46,850 nt of DNA from Cytophagales bacterium (GTDB lineage Bacteria; Bacteroidota; Bacteroidia; Cytophagales; 172606-1), in NCBI GenBank assembly GCA_030448185.1, contig JAUJNL010000050.1, forward strand, positions 1 to 46,850, written 5' to 3'. A program made the position numbers and the translations under genes. Shown piece after piece: positions 35,037 through 44,900 of this stretch; position 1 is the first letter of the stretch, and the number at the start of each line of letters is the position of its first letter. Below the pieces are notes generated by a model. The model had not been told where the DNA came from, did no database searches, and was given only the letters and a program-made list of their open reading frames with translations.

Positions 35037-36000
35037 CTGGAAGAATGCCATTTTCTCACTCCACCCTCGACGATACCATTGTAGCACTGGCTACGCCACC
35101 CGGCACCGGCGCCATTTCGGTGATCCGGCTTTCCGCCCCGATGCCTTCGCTATTTGTAATAAATTATTTCCGGATAAGGACCTGTCTTGGAGTCACACCA
35201 TTCACTTCGGCCCGGGATAGAAATGAAGAATTGGATGAAGCGCTGTTTCCTACACGCGGGAAGATGTGGTAGAAATTTCCTGCCACGGCTCCGAATATAT
35301 TGTTGGCCAGATTATAAAAGCCTTGCTCAAACACGGCCGTCGGCTGGGCTAAGCCCGGTGAATTCACCCAGCGGGCCTTTCTGCACGGACGTTTTGACTT
35401 GGCCCAGGCAGAAAGCGGTAGCCGATCTGATTGCTTCCGATTCGGCAGGCACAGCACGGACCGCCATCAGCCAGCTGGCTGGCGGTTTTTCGAATCAGAT
35501 TGTCTGCGGGAACAACTCATCCACTTTGCCTCCTGGTAGAATTAGAACTCGATTTTGGGGAAGAAGACGTTGAATTTGCCAACCGGGACGATCTGCGGAA
35601 CCTGGTGGAAAAAATAAGGGCAGTACTCCGGAATTGATTGATCCTTTAATCTGGGCAATGCCATTAAAAACGGCATACCGCTGGTAATTGCGGGAAAACC
35701 CAATGCCGGAAAATCAAACATTGCTGAACGCCCTGTTAAATGAAGAAAAAGCCATTGTATCGGCCATTCCCGGCACCACCTGGGACCTGATTGAGGATGA
35801 ACTGGTCATTGAGGGCGTACTGCTTCCGGTTAACGGATACCGCTGGACATGAAAGCCGCCACACAACCGATAATCCATGCCCTAGGACAGGAACCGGCGA
35901 TTGGCCCTCGACATCCGTAATGGCCCGCGTGAGAAATAACGGGAGAAATCATCACCGATCTGCTGGCCTCGGTAATTGTATATCTTTATACGTAGAGAGC
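35037..36000 (+). pseudogene. mnmE: mnmE, shattered copy 2
   Basis: Repeats the N-terminus (TLDDTIVALATPPGTGAISV IRLS, split here by a space) and then, in changing frames, [51 protein letters not shown] and LDFGEEDVEFANRDDLRNLV. The G domain gives [19 protein letters not shown] (P-loop), [20 protein letters not shown] (G2 region), and LTDTAGHE (G3). Towards the end ALDIRNGP and ITGEIITDLLASV are a piece of the C-terminal domain. Many small deletions; no frame runs longer than about 45 recognisable residues. It appears to be a partial tandem duplication of the locus. Confidence 0.75.
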
Positions 36001-36029
36001 TGAAAAGAATCAGTAGGTTATGAATCCAG

Positions 36030-36572
36030 TTTATAGATAATCACGATACGAATGACGCTAGTAGGGCACTGGAAACCGAAATGGTCCGAAATTAGAGGAC
36101 TTGATATTCCGGTACTATTGGTGAAGACACCTTTAGCCCTAAAATGCCTCAAATTTGGGGATGCCGTTGCGGAAACAGCCGAAAGCCTGGCAACACCGGA
36201 GCAGGATATTTTATTTATTTGCCGAAGCCCAAACTCCGGGCAGCTGCACCGTTTGGCAGTCACCTTAGGCAGCCAATCGCCAAAAGGATCGTTCTGCCAA
36301 CTGTTTGGTAAAAGCCGACGGGTGGAAGAAGACGATGAGCAGAAGGGGGGATATACGATGCCACTTTCAGGGATGGTTCAGTGACCAATTTGCGGCACTA
36401 CGAAAGGGGCAGAATGCGCTTAACGGATGAAGCTCTGGCACAGGTAATCCATGCCCTAGGAGGGTAGCGTTAATGACTAGAGGACCGGCGACCTGCTGGC
36501 CCTCGACATCCGTACGGCCCTGATGCATTTAGGAGAAATAACGGGAGAAATCACTACCGATGATCTGCGATA
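36030..36572 (+). pseudogene. mnmE: mnmE, further C-terminal remnant
   Basis: NDASRALETEMVR and GLDIPVLLV resemble the end of the MnmE G domain. VTNLRHYERGRMRLTDEALA then QVIHALGG, DLLALDIRTALMHLGEITGE and ITTDDLR match the C-terminal helical domain, stopping just before the normal FCIGK terminus. A second, shorter version of the same segment lies at 35866-35990, so the C-terminal domain occurs twice. The final conserved Cys is lost. Several frame breaks in between. Confidence 0.65.
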
Positions 36573-36657
36573 AATTGGGACAATCAATAACTTAATATTT
36601 TCTCTAAATTTGCATTGGCAAGTAGACCGGATGTGTCAAAAGTAACACTATGGTAAT

Positions 36658-36801
36658 ATGATCATCCCAGTGATACCGGGCCCTGATTTAACAGCGGCTA
36701 GTAACAATCCTCATTTGAATCATAAAATTATTTCAAGAGATGAAGAAATTGACTTTAATGCTGGAGGAGTAATTAATCGTCAAACCAATAATTGTAGATA
36801 A
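36658..36801 (+). CDS. possible small ORF, 47 aa
   Basis: MIIPVIPGPDLTAASNNPHL then NHKIISRDEEIDFNAGGVIN and RQTNNCR. The stop codon directly abuts the ATG of the next (secreted) ORF. TAAATTTG at 36605-36612 is a good -7 box, but the nearest TTG is 27 bases upstream, too far for a standard -33. The composition looks like protein, but the region is full of gene debris, so this may be chance or a remnant. No family recognised. Confidence 0.35.
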   Translation: MIIPVIPGPDLTAASNNPHLNHKIISRDEEIDFNAGGVINRQTNNCR

Positions 36802-37200
36802 ATGCGTACAATCATTCTTATTTTGCATGTAGTCAGCTTCGGCTGGCTACGTGCCTATAGTCAATCCTGTCAGCAAGAGCAACCCAAAAACCAACACCGA
36901 ATTGACCTCGTTGAAGGATTTATCTGGCAATCTCAGCAATCGAAGTTTATGACCCATGAGAAGGGTATTGCTTTACTTGAGCAAGAAACCGATTCTTTAG
37001 GCCGGGAAGTATGGACACTCACGCCTTACATGGATGATTCCTATCGAGAAGCAAAATCGTTGCCCCGCAGCTATTATAACATAAAGGGATACATCATACT
37101 CATTTGGAAAAAGAAGAATATAAGGATCAACCTTTGGATTCCTTACAGAGACAACAACTGCTGAATTGTCTAAAAACAGTGGTTGCGACAGAGTTAGTCC
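36802..37200 (+). pseudogene. secreted hypothetical protein, truncated by frameshift
   Basis: MRTIILILHVVSFGWLRAYS ends in a cleavable signal (AYSQS). The mature part NQHRIDLVEGFIWQSQQSKF, EVWTLTPYMDDSYREAKSLP and YYNIKGYIILIWK reads well up to a break near 37105. Another frame continues EEYKDQPLDSLQRQQLLNCL and KTVVATELVLSFP to a stop. It resembles short secreted proteins of unknown function. Further debris to about 37430 (VWVTETDESGNSK, GPTRTRFVFGKDDSV) may be its tail or another gene. Confidence 0.5.
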
Positions 37201-37477
37201 TAAGCTTCCCTTGAGTTAGAAAATGGGTATGGGTTACCGAAACAGATGAGTCTGGTAATTCCAAGCTAGACTCAAATAGTCATGTAGTCAGGCGGAGAAT
37301 AAAGGTAAAACAGGATATTTCCAACTATGGGCCTACCAGAACTCGGTTCGTTTTTGGCAAAGACGATTCAGTAAAAAGATACTTCTTGTTGGTATATAGC
37401 TTTCTATGCTTCCAATTATCTCCTAAAGTTATTATGAAATCATTCTAATCGGAAGATGAGGAAAGCTGGGGGTGGAT

Positions 37478-38093
37478 ATGGACATTTCCGAGCTGGAAGC
37501 GATTGGAGCAGGAAAACCTCCGGATGCGGATTGAGCAGCGAAATCAGCTATTGCTGGCTATTTTGGATGCACAGGAGGCAAAGAACGAAGAAGAATATCC
37601 GAATCCCTGCACAACGGCGTAGGACAGATTTTGTATGCCACTAAACTCAGCTTAAACCGGGTCGAACAGTTGCTTCCTTCTTTAGAAAGAACCTTGTTGG
37701 AAGTAAGTCGAAAAAATGGAGGCTTTACTCGCTGAAGCCATTATCGAAACTAAAAGGGCTTCTCATGAACCAGTGCCGATACTGCTCAAAGAATATGGAT
37801 TTAATAAAGCGATTGAAGATTTTTGTACTCGTTTTGCGGGTAGTGGCATCATTTTCTCCTGTCACAATATTCAGGAAAGGTTACCCGATTAATGGCAAAG
37901 GCATTGGCCTGAAGACGATTGAGGATCGGGTCAAGCTACTGGAGGGAAAAGTAGAGGTAGATTCTACTTCCGGTAAAGGTACGCTGATTACCATTATTCT
38001 ACCATTTCACCCGAACCGTTCATCCTACATCAAAAAGAACGTGCCATTGTCTTCTGGTTCAGTGATCTTTCCAGACAGCCATCTGTTATTTTG
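37478..38093 (+). pseudogene. HisKA_3-type sensor histidine kinase, frameshifted and deleted
   Basis: Reads MDISELEAI, RIEQRNQLLLAILDAQE, and then in the next frame RRRISESLHNGVGQILYATK followed by LSLNRVEQLLPSLERTLLEV, the HisKA_3 phosphoacceptor helix with the His in SLHNGVGQ. MEALLAEAIIETKRASHE, VPILLKEYGFNKAIEDFCTR and FAGSGIIFSCHNIQERLPD follow. The ATPase N-box part is deleted, and the tail resumes at NGKGIGLKTIEDRVKLLEGK with SGKGTLITIILP (G2 box). It was a NarL-type two-component sensor. No partner response regulator is next to it. Confidence 0.8.
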
Positions 38094-38457
38094 ACAACTT
38101 CGTATTACTCCAGTAGAAAGGGTTTTCCCTTGAGTGTTACTTTTCAATAAGTAATCGATCCATCCTTACTAATGGGTTTGATGGAACATTACGTACAAAC
38201 GTAGGTACCCTCCTATATATTCCTTTCAACGGTATAAACGGCCTCAGCCAAATACTCGGCAAAGAAATGAATACAAACTCATTCATTTCTGGTATGAAAC
38301 TGAAACCAAATTCTGGAAGTAGTTTATTTTGCCAATCGATTGCGCGTTCTTTTTGACCTTAATGGATTTATGCTCTAATTTAGCCACCGATTCTGCTAAT
38401 TGTTCCCGTACTTTCCGGGAAGCCACTTATTCAACTATTCCTTACCCTGATGTTCTT
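38094..38457. other. intergenic, no gene recognised
   Basis: Open stretches in this region have no family resemblance. It presumably holds the former citrate synthase promoter. Short palindromic words (AAGGGTTTTCCCTT near 38115, TACGTACAAACGTA near 38190) are present without clear meaning. Confidence 0.35.
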
Positions 38458-39742
38458 ATGTCTGATTTCGCTGAACTTCGCGTAAACGGCCAGTCCTACC
38501 AATTGCCAATGGTTGTGGGCACCGAAAAGGAAACGGCTATTGATATTAACGACTTGCGTGACCAATCCGATTGGTAACCCTGACCGGGGTTTCAAAAATA
38601 CGGGTGCTACCAAAAGCGCCATTACTTTTTGGATGGTGAAACCGGCATCCTGCGTTACCGGGGGTATCCCATCGAACAACTCGCCGATGAATCCAGCTTT
38701 CTGGAAGTTTCCTACTTATTAATCTACGGAGAACTGCCCACGCAAGCTCAATTAGATACGTTTACCCACGAAATCCGGGTTCACACCTTAGTGAATGAGG
38801 ATACCAAGAAGATATTCGATGGGTTTCCGAAGAATGCGCACCCGATGGGTATCTTATCTTCGCTGGTGTGCGCCCTTACGGCCTTCTATCCGGAATCGGT
38901 AGGTGATATGACACCGGAACAGGAACATCTTTCCATTATCCGGGTTCTGGCCAAAATGCCCACCATTGCTGCCTGGTCCTACAAAAACCACATGGGGCAT
39001 CCCGTGAATTATCCTAAAAACAACCTTGACTACTGCTCAAACTTCCTCCACATGATGTTTGCGCTGCCAGTCGAAGAGTATACCGTAAATCCGGCCATTG
39101 CCGACGCCTTGAATAAATTGCTGATCCTGCACGCGGACCACGAACAAAACTGTTCTACATCCACGGTTCGCCTGGTCGGTTCGTCCCGGGCCAGCCTGTA
39201 TTCATCCATATCAGCCGGCATTACTGCCCTGTGGGGACCCTGCACGGCGGCGCCAATCAGGAAGTAATCGAAATGCTGGAAGCCATCCGGGCTGATGGTG
39301 GCAACACCCAGAAATACATTGAAATGGCCAAGAATAAGGCCAGTGGCTTCCGCCTGATGGGTTTTGGTCACCGGGTATAAGAAAAACTTCGATCCGCGGG
39401 CTAAAATTATGTAAAGTAGCCGCCGACCAGGTACTGAGCCAGTTAGGCATTAATGATCCCGTGCTGGATATTGCCAAACAACTGGAGGAAGCCGCCCTGA
39501 AAGATCCCTATTTCGTGGAACGCAAATTGTACCCGGAACGTGGACTTTACTTCGGCATCATTTACCGCGCATTAGGCATTCCGACGGACATGTTCACGGT
39601 AATGTTTGCCTTGGGCTGCCTGCCCGGCTGGATTGCCCAGTGGAAAGAAATGCGCGAAACGAAGGAGCCCATTGGCCGTCCGCGTCAGATCTACGTGGGT
39701 AAGCAGGAGCGCAACTACGCATCAATTGGAGACCGGAAATAA
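38458..39742 (+). pseudogene. gltA: citrate synthase, several frameshifts
   Basis: Starts MSDFAELRVNGQSYQLPMVV and runs to LRDQS, where the frame breaks twice before GETGILRYRGYPIEQLADES, the type II hexameric citrate synthase start. The catalytic regions are all readable: HPMGILSSLVCALTAFYPES, ILHADHEQNCSTSTVRLVGS (active-site His), then after breaks near 39245 and 39379 LHGGANQEVIEML (His) and FGHRVYKNFDPRAKIMK (the Asp/His region). The last 90 codons are open to ERNYASIGDRK. At least four frameshifts. Another functional copy must exist if the cell has a TCA cycle. Confidence 0.88.
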
Positions 39743-39779
39743 GCTCTATAAGCATTAACCATTCGCATTTTTATACGCT

Positions 39780-39811
39780 AAAACCCACCAGGAGGCTTCT
39801 TGGTGGGTTTT
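39780..39811 (+). terminator. hairpin terminator after the citrate synthase remnant
   Basis: Arms AAAACCCACCA (39780-39790) and TGGTGGGTTTT (39801-39811) are perfect complements around a 10-base loop, followed by a T-run. Still intact although the gene is not. Confidence 0.8.
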
Positions 39812-39815
39812 GTTG

Positions 39816-39853
39816 TTTTTGCAGCGGAGTACAGTTTTTGCAGCGGAGTACAG
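39816..39853. repeat. tandem duplication of a 19-bp word
   Basis: TTTTTGCAGCGGAGTACAG occurs twice in direct succession (39816-39834 and 39835-39853), just after the terminator. It looks like a recent slippage or recombination product. Confidence 0.85.
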
Positions 39854-40435
39854 TCCAATAAGTGAACAAGTTTTAAGCCTGTGCAATTTTGTATTGTTTA
39901 GTTGCTCTATAATAAGAGATGAGTCCTATAATTATTTATTAATCAAAGGATTATACAAGTTTTTTCTCCGGTATCTTTGATGAAATTAACGATTGGCTTA
40001 CATTTAGCCAACCAGTCAAACATGCGTCTATTAACGAGTTAGGTACTAGGTACAATACAAAGACTCTTCCCAGTAGACTAATATGGCTAATAATTTAAAG
40101 GATATAATTCTTCAAGTAAAGTAGGCCAAATCGGAGTGTTGGTTTTTTCTGCATACACATTAGCATGGGGAATCGTTGAACCTTTGGATCTAGATTGGAT
40201 TAGATCGAATGGTTTTATTAGAAAAAGTCACTTTAGACGCGGTTAATCAAAACTTGATACAAGATGGTCACCTTGGGAACGTTGTTAATATCAACGCCAA
40301 GCATCTACAACAAGTCGGAGAAAATGCTCTTTAAAGGTATAGATACGCAGAAGAGAAAAATGCTCAAAAATACAACCTTATGAACAGGTCGCTCGAACTT
40401 ATACCTCATCAAAACTAGAATTCCTATTGAAAGGC
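39854..40435. other. AT-rich intergenic stretch with one tiny open frame
   Basis: No family is recognisable. One 41-codon frame at 40209-40334 (MVLLEKVTLDAVNQNLIQDG then HLGNVVNINAKHLQQVGENA L) has coding-like texture but no partner or context, and is probably a remnant. Confidence 0.35.
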
Positions 40436-42072
40436 ATGCGCTTGTGGTTCTTCTTATTGTCCAGGACACCGTGGCACTGGGGCAGACTGAAAGCCTACCA
40501 GAAGTAGTCATAACCTCCTGAATGGGAAAACCCAGGTACGTACCAGTGAAAATGGGGGGAACTACAAGTGAATGTCTCCCCCAAAGATGTTCAAACATTC
40601 AAGGCCCGTGGATGGGTCCGGTATAGTGACTTTATGCCCGCGGCGACGGCAAGGCCGATGATATGGACGCTATCGCCGGAGCCCATGCATTCGCCAATGG
40701 GCATGGTCTGCCAGTAAAGGCGGGCGAGGGCACTACCTACTACATTGGTGGTAAGGAGCGCACCGCCGTGATCCGTACGAATACCGATTTGGGAACGGCG
40801 GCCTTCATCATTGACGATACCGAAGTGCAAAATCGTAATGCCTCCATTTTCCTGGTCAGTTCCAGTCTGCAACCGTTTGGGTTGAAAGGAATAGCTTCAC
40901 TTAAACGGAATCAGGATAAAATCGACGCTTCCTTTCCCGACCCTGTCTGATCACGGTAACCATTCGCAGGTGAAGCACTACATCCGGTTTGGATTGAACC
41001 AAAACAATGGAGCGGCGCAGACGGATATCTTCATGGTGGATAAAAAATGGAAAGGTGATATGAACGCTCCGATCATCTGGGACTTCGACCAAATCACGGA
41101 TATCAGTGCGCTTCCCATTGACGAAAAGCCACTCGACTATCACTGGGGACGGTTTACTACGATCGCCAATAAGGCAGAATCGAAGTATACCTATTATAGC
41201 CGGAACATCGCCATCAAACGCTCTAATGTTCTTATTGACGGGCTCGAACACCGCATCACGGGCGAAGCAGACCAGGGGTGCACCCTACGGCGGCTTCCTC
41301 AATATCCGGGACTGCGCCTTTGTAACAGTCAAGAACACCATCCTGACCGGCCACAAAACCTACAGTACCATCGGCGCGGCAGGCAAACCCGTCTCCATGG
41401 GCTCCTTACGACATTTCCGCTAACCGCGCCCTGAATGTATCCTTCATTAACTGCAGCCAGACCAACGATATCAATGACCGAACGTACTGGGGTATTCTGG
41501 GGTCCAACTACTGCAAGAATATGCTGTATGATCGTTGTGTCTTTTCACGGTTCGATGCCCACATGGGGGTGGCCAATGCCACCATCCGCAATTCGACCTT
41601 GGGACACATGGGCATCAACGCCATCGGCAGCGGGACTTTAACGGTCGAGAACAGTACGATCCGCGCCAATACCCTCATCAATCTGCGCTCCGACTATGGC
41701 AGCACCTGGCAGGGTGAATTCGTGATCCGCAACTGTATTTTCGTGCCGGCAGGCGGCAGACCCGGCAGCGCCTCCCTGATCGGTGGATCTTATTCGGGTC
41801 AGCATGATTTTGGTTATACCTGCTACATGCCGGAACGCATCCTGATTGAAAATCTTCATATCGATGACTCCAATCATCCGGAGAGCTACCAGGGGCCTGC
41901 TGTTTTCTCGAATTTCAACCCCCACATGACTGACGATTCCTGGCAGGAGAACTTCCCCTATATCAAAACCAGAGAAGTTATACTCACGAATGTGACCACC
42001 GCCAGCGGCAAGGCCCTGCGCATCAGCGACAATACGTTCATGTTCAGGAATGTAAAAGTGGAAGTCCAATGA
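40436..42072 (+). pseudogene. secreted right-handed beta-helix protein (pectate-lyase superfamily type), frameshifted
   Basis: After a degenerate signal region, VSPKDVQTFKARGWVRYSDF leads by frameshift to DGKADDMDAIAGAHAFANGH, the canonical start of the pectate-lyase superfamily fold (DFGAxGDGxxDDxxAI). Further on are TYYIGGKERTAVIRTNTDLG, IFLVSSSLQPFGLKGIASLK, HYIRFGLNQNNGAAQTDIFM and a ladder of beta-helix rungs (RNIAIKRSNVLIDGLEHRIT; ALNVSFINCSQTNDIND-like; NATIRNSTLGHMGINAIGSG). The last 183 codons are open. Breaks near 40640, 40947, 41275 and 41400. It probably acted on an external polysaccharide; substrate unknown. Confidence 0.75.
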
Positions 42073-42382
42073 TGCGAGGTAAGCAGTGCCGTTTACCGTG
42101 GTTTTTCTGCCATTGCTGGTGTTTCTCACCAGCTACTCATCCGCACCCGTACACACCTCATTCGACGGTAATAACACAGGGAAGGCTAACATCTTTCGTA
42201 TATTTTGGAATTGTCCAAACTCTCATCTAATGCTGCACAGACAAGAACAAACATTGACCATAGCTTAACTTAAATCGATAATAGCAGCAACATGACAGAA
42301 GTTGACAGAACATGTATTTCCGCTACTACAGAAATACCTATAGCGGTCATTATAACAGACTACACCACAAAATAAGACTATT
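42073..42382. other. intergenic, no gene recognised
   Basis: Holds the leader of the TspO-like gene. Nothing else is supported. Confidence 0.4.
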
Positions 42383-43168
42383 ATGGAAAAAAAGCAACCG
42401 GCACGTATCTGGCGCTGGATGGCGCTGGTAAGTGTCTTCTTGAATATTGCCCTGAATTATTGGACCAATATCAATCCAATCAATGGCCAGCGGATTGGTG
42501 AAGTGTCAGACCAGTACCCTACCCTGTTTACCCCGGCCGGATACGCATTCTCCATCTGGGGATTGATTTACCTGGCATTCATCATTTACGTAATTTATCA
42601 GTTACTGCCCGCCCAGCGCAAGGATGTTCTGTTTGACCGGCTGGCCGGACCGCTGATTGCCACCAGTCTGCTGAGTATCATATGGCTCATCAGTTTCAGT
42701 CACGAAATGATTCTGGTGAGTGTATTGATACTTATTGCCATGTTGCTGAACGGTATTGTGCTGCTCGTTCGTACCAGGAGATGGATTGCCCAATATAAGC
42801 GGCACCAATGGGTCAGTATCCCGTTTGGCCTTTACGCGGGTTGGCTTTCAGTAGCTACCATAGCCAATGTAGCTATAGGATTATCCAGTCTGGGCTGGCA
42901 AGGCGGCGCATGGGGAGAAGCACCCTGGGCAATCATTATGATCATTGTTGCCTTCGTTATCGGCATGCTCATTAGCTGGCATCTGCGGGATGTTGTCTAT
43001 CCGCTGGTGATTGTATGGGCCAGCGTGGCCATATGGTTTGCCAGGAAAGACGAACAGAGATTAGTAGCATCGATGGCCCTTGCCTGTGCGGTAGTATTAT
43101 TCATCTGGGTAATCGGATACGGAATCTGGCTTTTCCGTCATTCTTTACGAAGGATACCGACCGCTTAA
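42383..43168 (+). CDS. TspO/MBR-like tryptophan-rich membrane protein
   Basis: A 261-residue inner-membrane protein with about seven hydrophobic helices and many tryptophans. TLFTPAGYAFSIWGLIYLAF corresponds to the P-x-x-x-F-x-x-W motif region of TspO-type sensory proteins, and later helices carry SIPFGLYAGWLSVATIANVA and QGGAWGEAPWAIIMIIVAF. It is longer than classical five-helix TspO (about 160 residues), as are many Bacteroidota members annotated as tryptophan-rich sensory proteins. The ligand may be a porphyrin or similar molecule, but this is not shown by the sequence. Intact. Confidence 0.75.
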   Translation: MEKKQPARIWRWMALVSVFLNIALNYWTNINPINGQRIGEVSDQYPTLFTPAGYAFSIWGLIYLAFIIYVIYQLLPAQRKDVLFDRLAGPLIATSLLSIIWLISFSHEMILVSVLILIAMLLNGIVLLVRTRRWIAQYKRHQWVSIPFGLYAGWLSVATIANVAIGLSSLGWQGGAWGEAPWAIIMIIVAFVIGMLISWHLRDVVYPLVIVWASVAIWFARKDEQRLVASMALACAVVLFIWVIGYGIWLFRHSLRRIPTA

Positions 43169-43178
43169 ACAGGAAAAA

Positions 43179-44063
43179 TCATCCCTGTTCTCTCTCCTCC
43201 CGGTACGTATGGCTTCGGAGGACACTGTCTATTTTCTGGTGGCCGTTCACTATCTTTCGCCATACGATTGACTCCTTTCTGACGACTCCCACTTCGAGCA
43301 ACGCTGCATCACTAAAATCTTCCTGAGTACCAATTTTCAGACGGTAGACCTTGGCCAGCTTAAAATGCGCATCCGCAAACCGGGTAGCAATGGCCAGGTT
43401 ACAGCTCCGCTTTTCATCGGCCAGACTGGGATATAACAGAATATCGACGGGCTCCGGGTGATCATACAATAGGTAATGACCAATTAAAGCGGACAGATCA
43501 TACGCTTCTCCCGTAAAAACACTCCAGTATAAGTAGTAGAGCTCCTTTAACGATTCTTCCTGAGCCGGAGAACGACGGGCAGCACTGCTGAGCAGCTGTT
43601 CCCGTTCGGCCAAAATCGGAGTCCAAAAGGCAGGGTGGTTCTGTTCCTCATTAAGAAACAAGTAGATCAATGCATTACGAGGCTGGCGGAACTGCCACTT
43701 ACTCAGGTAAACAATTTCTTCCGGTGGGCAGTCAGATTCCCGTAAGGCCGTTACCGGATTATCCGCTACGTAAAATACGGGGCATCCGGCCAGGTTAGCC
43801 CGGGCCTGCATACATTTGTCCGCTGGTGGATAGGAGAACGTAGCAATTCGATTCCGGTCCTGGTCCATCAGCTTTTCCTTAACGACCCGGTATAGGGGTA
43901 AGGCATAGCCTTCAGGTTCAAACCGGTAAGCCAAACAGGAAAGCTGACGGATTCCCGACAGAATGACTGCCTTAGACTCCAGATTTCTATCCCGCTTCCA
44001 CCCATCTATGGCCGCTTTTACCGCAGCTGGCGAGGGCAAATCCAACTTTGCTTTTTCCTGCAT
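43179..44063 (-). CDS. RES-domain-like protein (possible NAD-degrading toxin type)
   Basis: A 294-residue soluble protein. The region YRVVKEKLMDQDRNRIATFS, YPPADKCMQARANLAGCPVF and YVADNPVTALRESDCPPEEI has the RES pattern: an early Arg, then R-x-N-x-x-G-x-P-V-F-Y and a downstream Glu. RES toxins degrade NAD+ and are usually paired with an Xre-type antitoxin; none is encoded beside it. The rest (YDLSALIGHYLLYDHPEPVD, GLAYPSL-like LLYPSLADEKRSCNLAIATR) matches the C-terminal half of larger RES proteins, many of which are not proven toxins. It converges on the TspO-like gene with a 10-base gap. Intact. Confidence 0.65.
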   Translation of the reverse strand: MQEKAKLDLPSPAAVKAAIDGWKRDRNLESKAVILSGIRQLSCLAYRFEPEGYALPLYRVVKEKLMDQDRNRIATFSYPPADKCMQARANLAGCPVFYVADNPVTALRESDCPPEEIVYLSKWQFRQPRNALIYLFLNEEQNHPAFWTPILAEREQLLSSAARRSPAQEESLKELYYLYWSVFTGEAYDLSALIGHYLLYDHPEPVDILLYPSLADEKRSCNLAIATRFADAHFKLAKVYRLKIGTQEDFSDAALLEVGVVRKESIVWRKIVNGHQKIDSVLRSHTYREEREQG

Positions 44064-44162
44064 AGCGTTCCTTTCCGAGGAATAGAACGGAAAAAAGAGA
44101 GCCGGGTAGGCAAAAAATTAAAGCATTTAATGGAACGTACTAAAAATACGATTGTCCGTTTC

Positions 44163-44900
44163 CTAAAAACCTTGACTGCTGCTAAACGTGCTGGTACCCC
44201 GGTTAGGCCGGAGTTGCTTCTGTAACGAGGTGATTTGCTGGGTGAGTTCTTCAATCCGGTTCCGTTCAGTCTGTAGTTCCCGTCCCAGTTGCGTTTGTTT
44301 TTCCAGCATCCGCTGACGGTAGCCTTCCAATTCAGCCTTTACCTCGTCGTAATCTTTGCGGGCAGCCACGGCCACTTTGTTACTAGATTGATAGCTCATA
44401 AAGGCTACGGCGGCAACCACCACCAGCAGGGTAAAAACGATATACGTCAGCACCACGTAAGTATCTTTCATAATGGGAATACCCAGTACAGATACCCGGG
44501 CATTGTCATACTCACGCTGCACAATAGCCTGCTCCCTGGATTGAATTGCTTGCTGGAGGGTAGACATCTGCGCCTTCTGATTGGCCCCCAAGTTGTCAAT
44601 CTGAGATTGAAGATCCGCAATTTTACGCTGGGCATTCTGCACCTCCCGGCGTGAACGCTGAAGGGAGTCTTCCACGCTATTCCAGAATGAATTAAGCAAA
44701 CTCTGCCGTACTACTTTGTACTCCTGGTAATTATTGGACTTTTGCAGAATATCCTGGTATTGGCGTACCAACGGCCCGTTGCTTAGTCGGGGAGGCGCTG
44801 CAGCTTTTTTGGCCCGGGTAGTATCGGTTTGGGCGGGGGCAACGCACACACAGTTAAAAAAAATCAGCAGGGGTGCAATCCATATCAGATGCTTCTTCAT
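44163..44900 (-). CDS. signal-peptide and coiled-coil membrane protein of unknown function
   Basis: A 245-residue protein. MKKHLIWIAPLLIFFNCVCV ends in a signal peptide (APAQ), then a short Pro/Ala linker, a coiled coil (about residues 65-125: SLQRSRREVQNAQRKIADLQ, IQSREQAIVQREYDNA), one strong transmembrane helix (YVVLTYIVFTLLVVVAAVAF, about 143-163), and a second coiled coil (DYDEVKAELEGYRQRMLEKQ, EELTQQITSLQKQL). The first coil would be periplasmic and the second cytoplasmic. Such an arrangement could link events across the inner membrane. The ATG chosen gives the clean signal peptide. No known family assigned. Confidence 0.7.
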   Translation of the reverse strand: MKKHLIWIAPLLIFFNCVCVAPAQTDTTRAKKAAAPPRLSNGPLVRQYQDILQKSNNYQEYKVVRQSLLNSFWNSVEDSLQRSRREVQNAQRKIADLQSQIDNLGANQKAQMSTLQQAIQSREQAIVQREYDNARVSVLGIPIMKDTYVVLTYIVFTLLVVVAAVAFMSYQSSNKVAVAARKDYDEVKAELEGYRQRMLEKQTQLGRELQTERNRIEELTQQITSLQKQLRPNRGTSTFSSSQGF

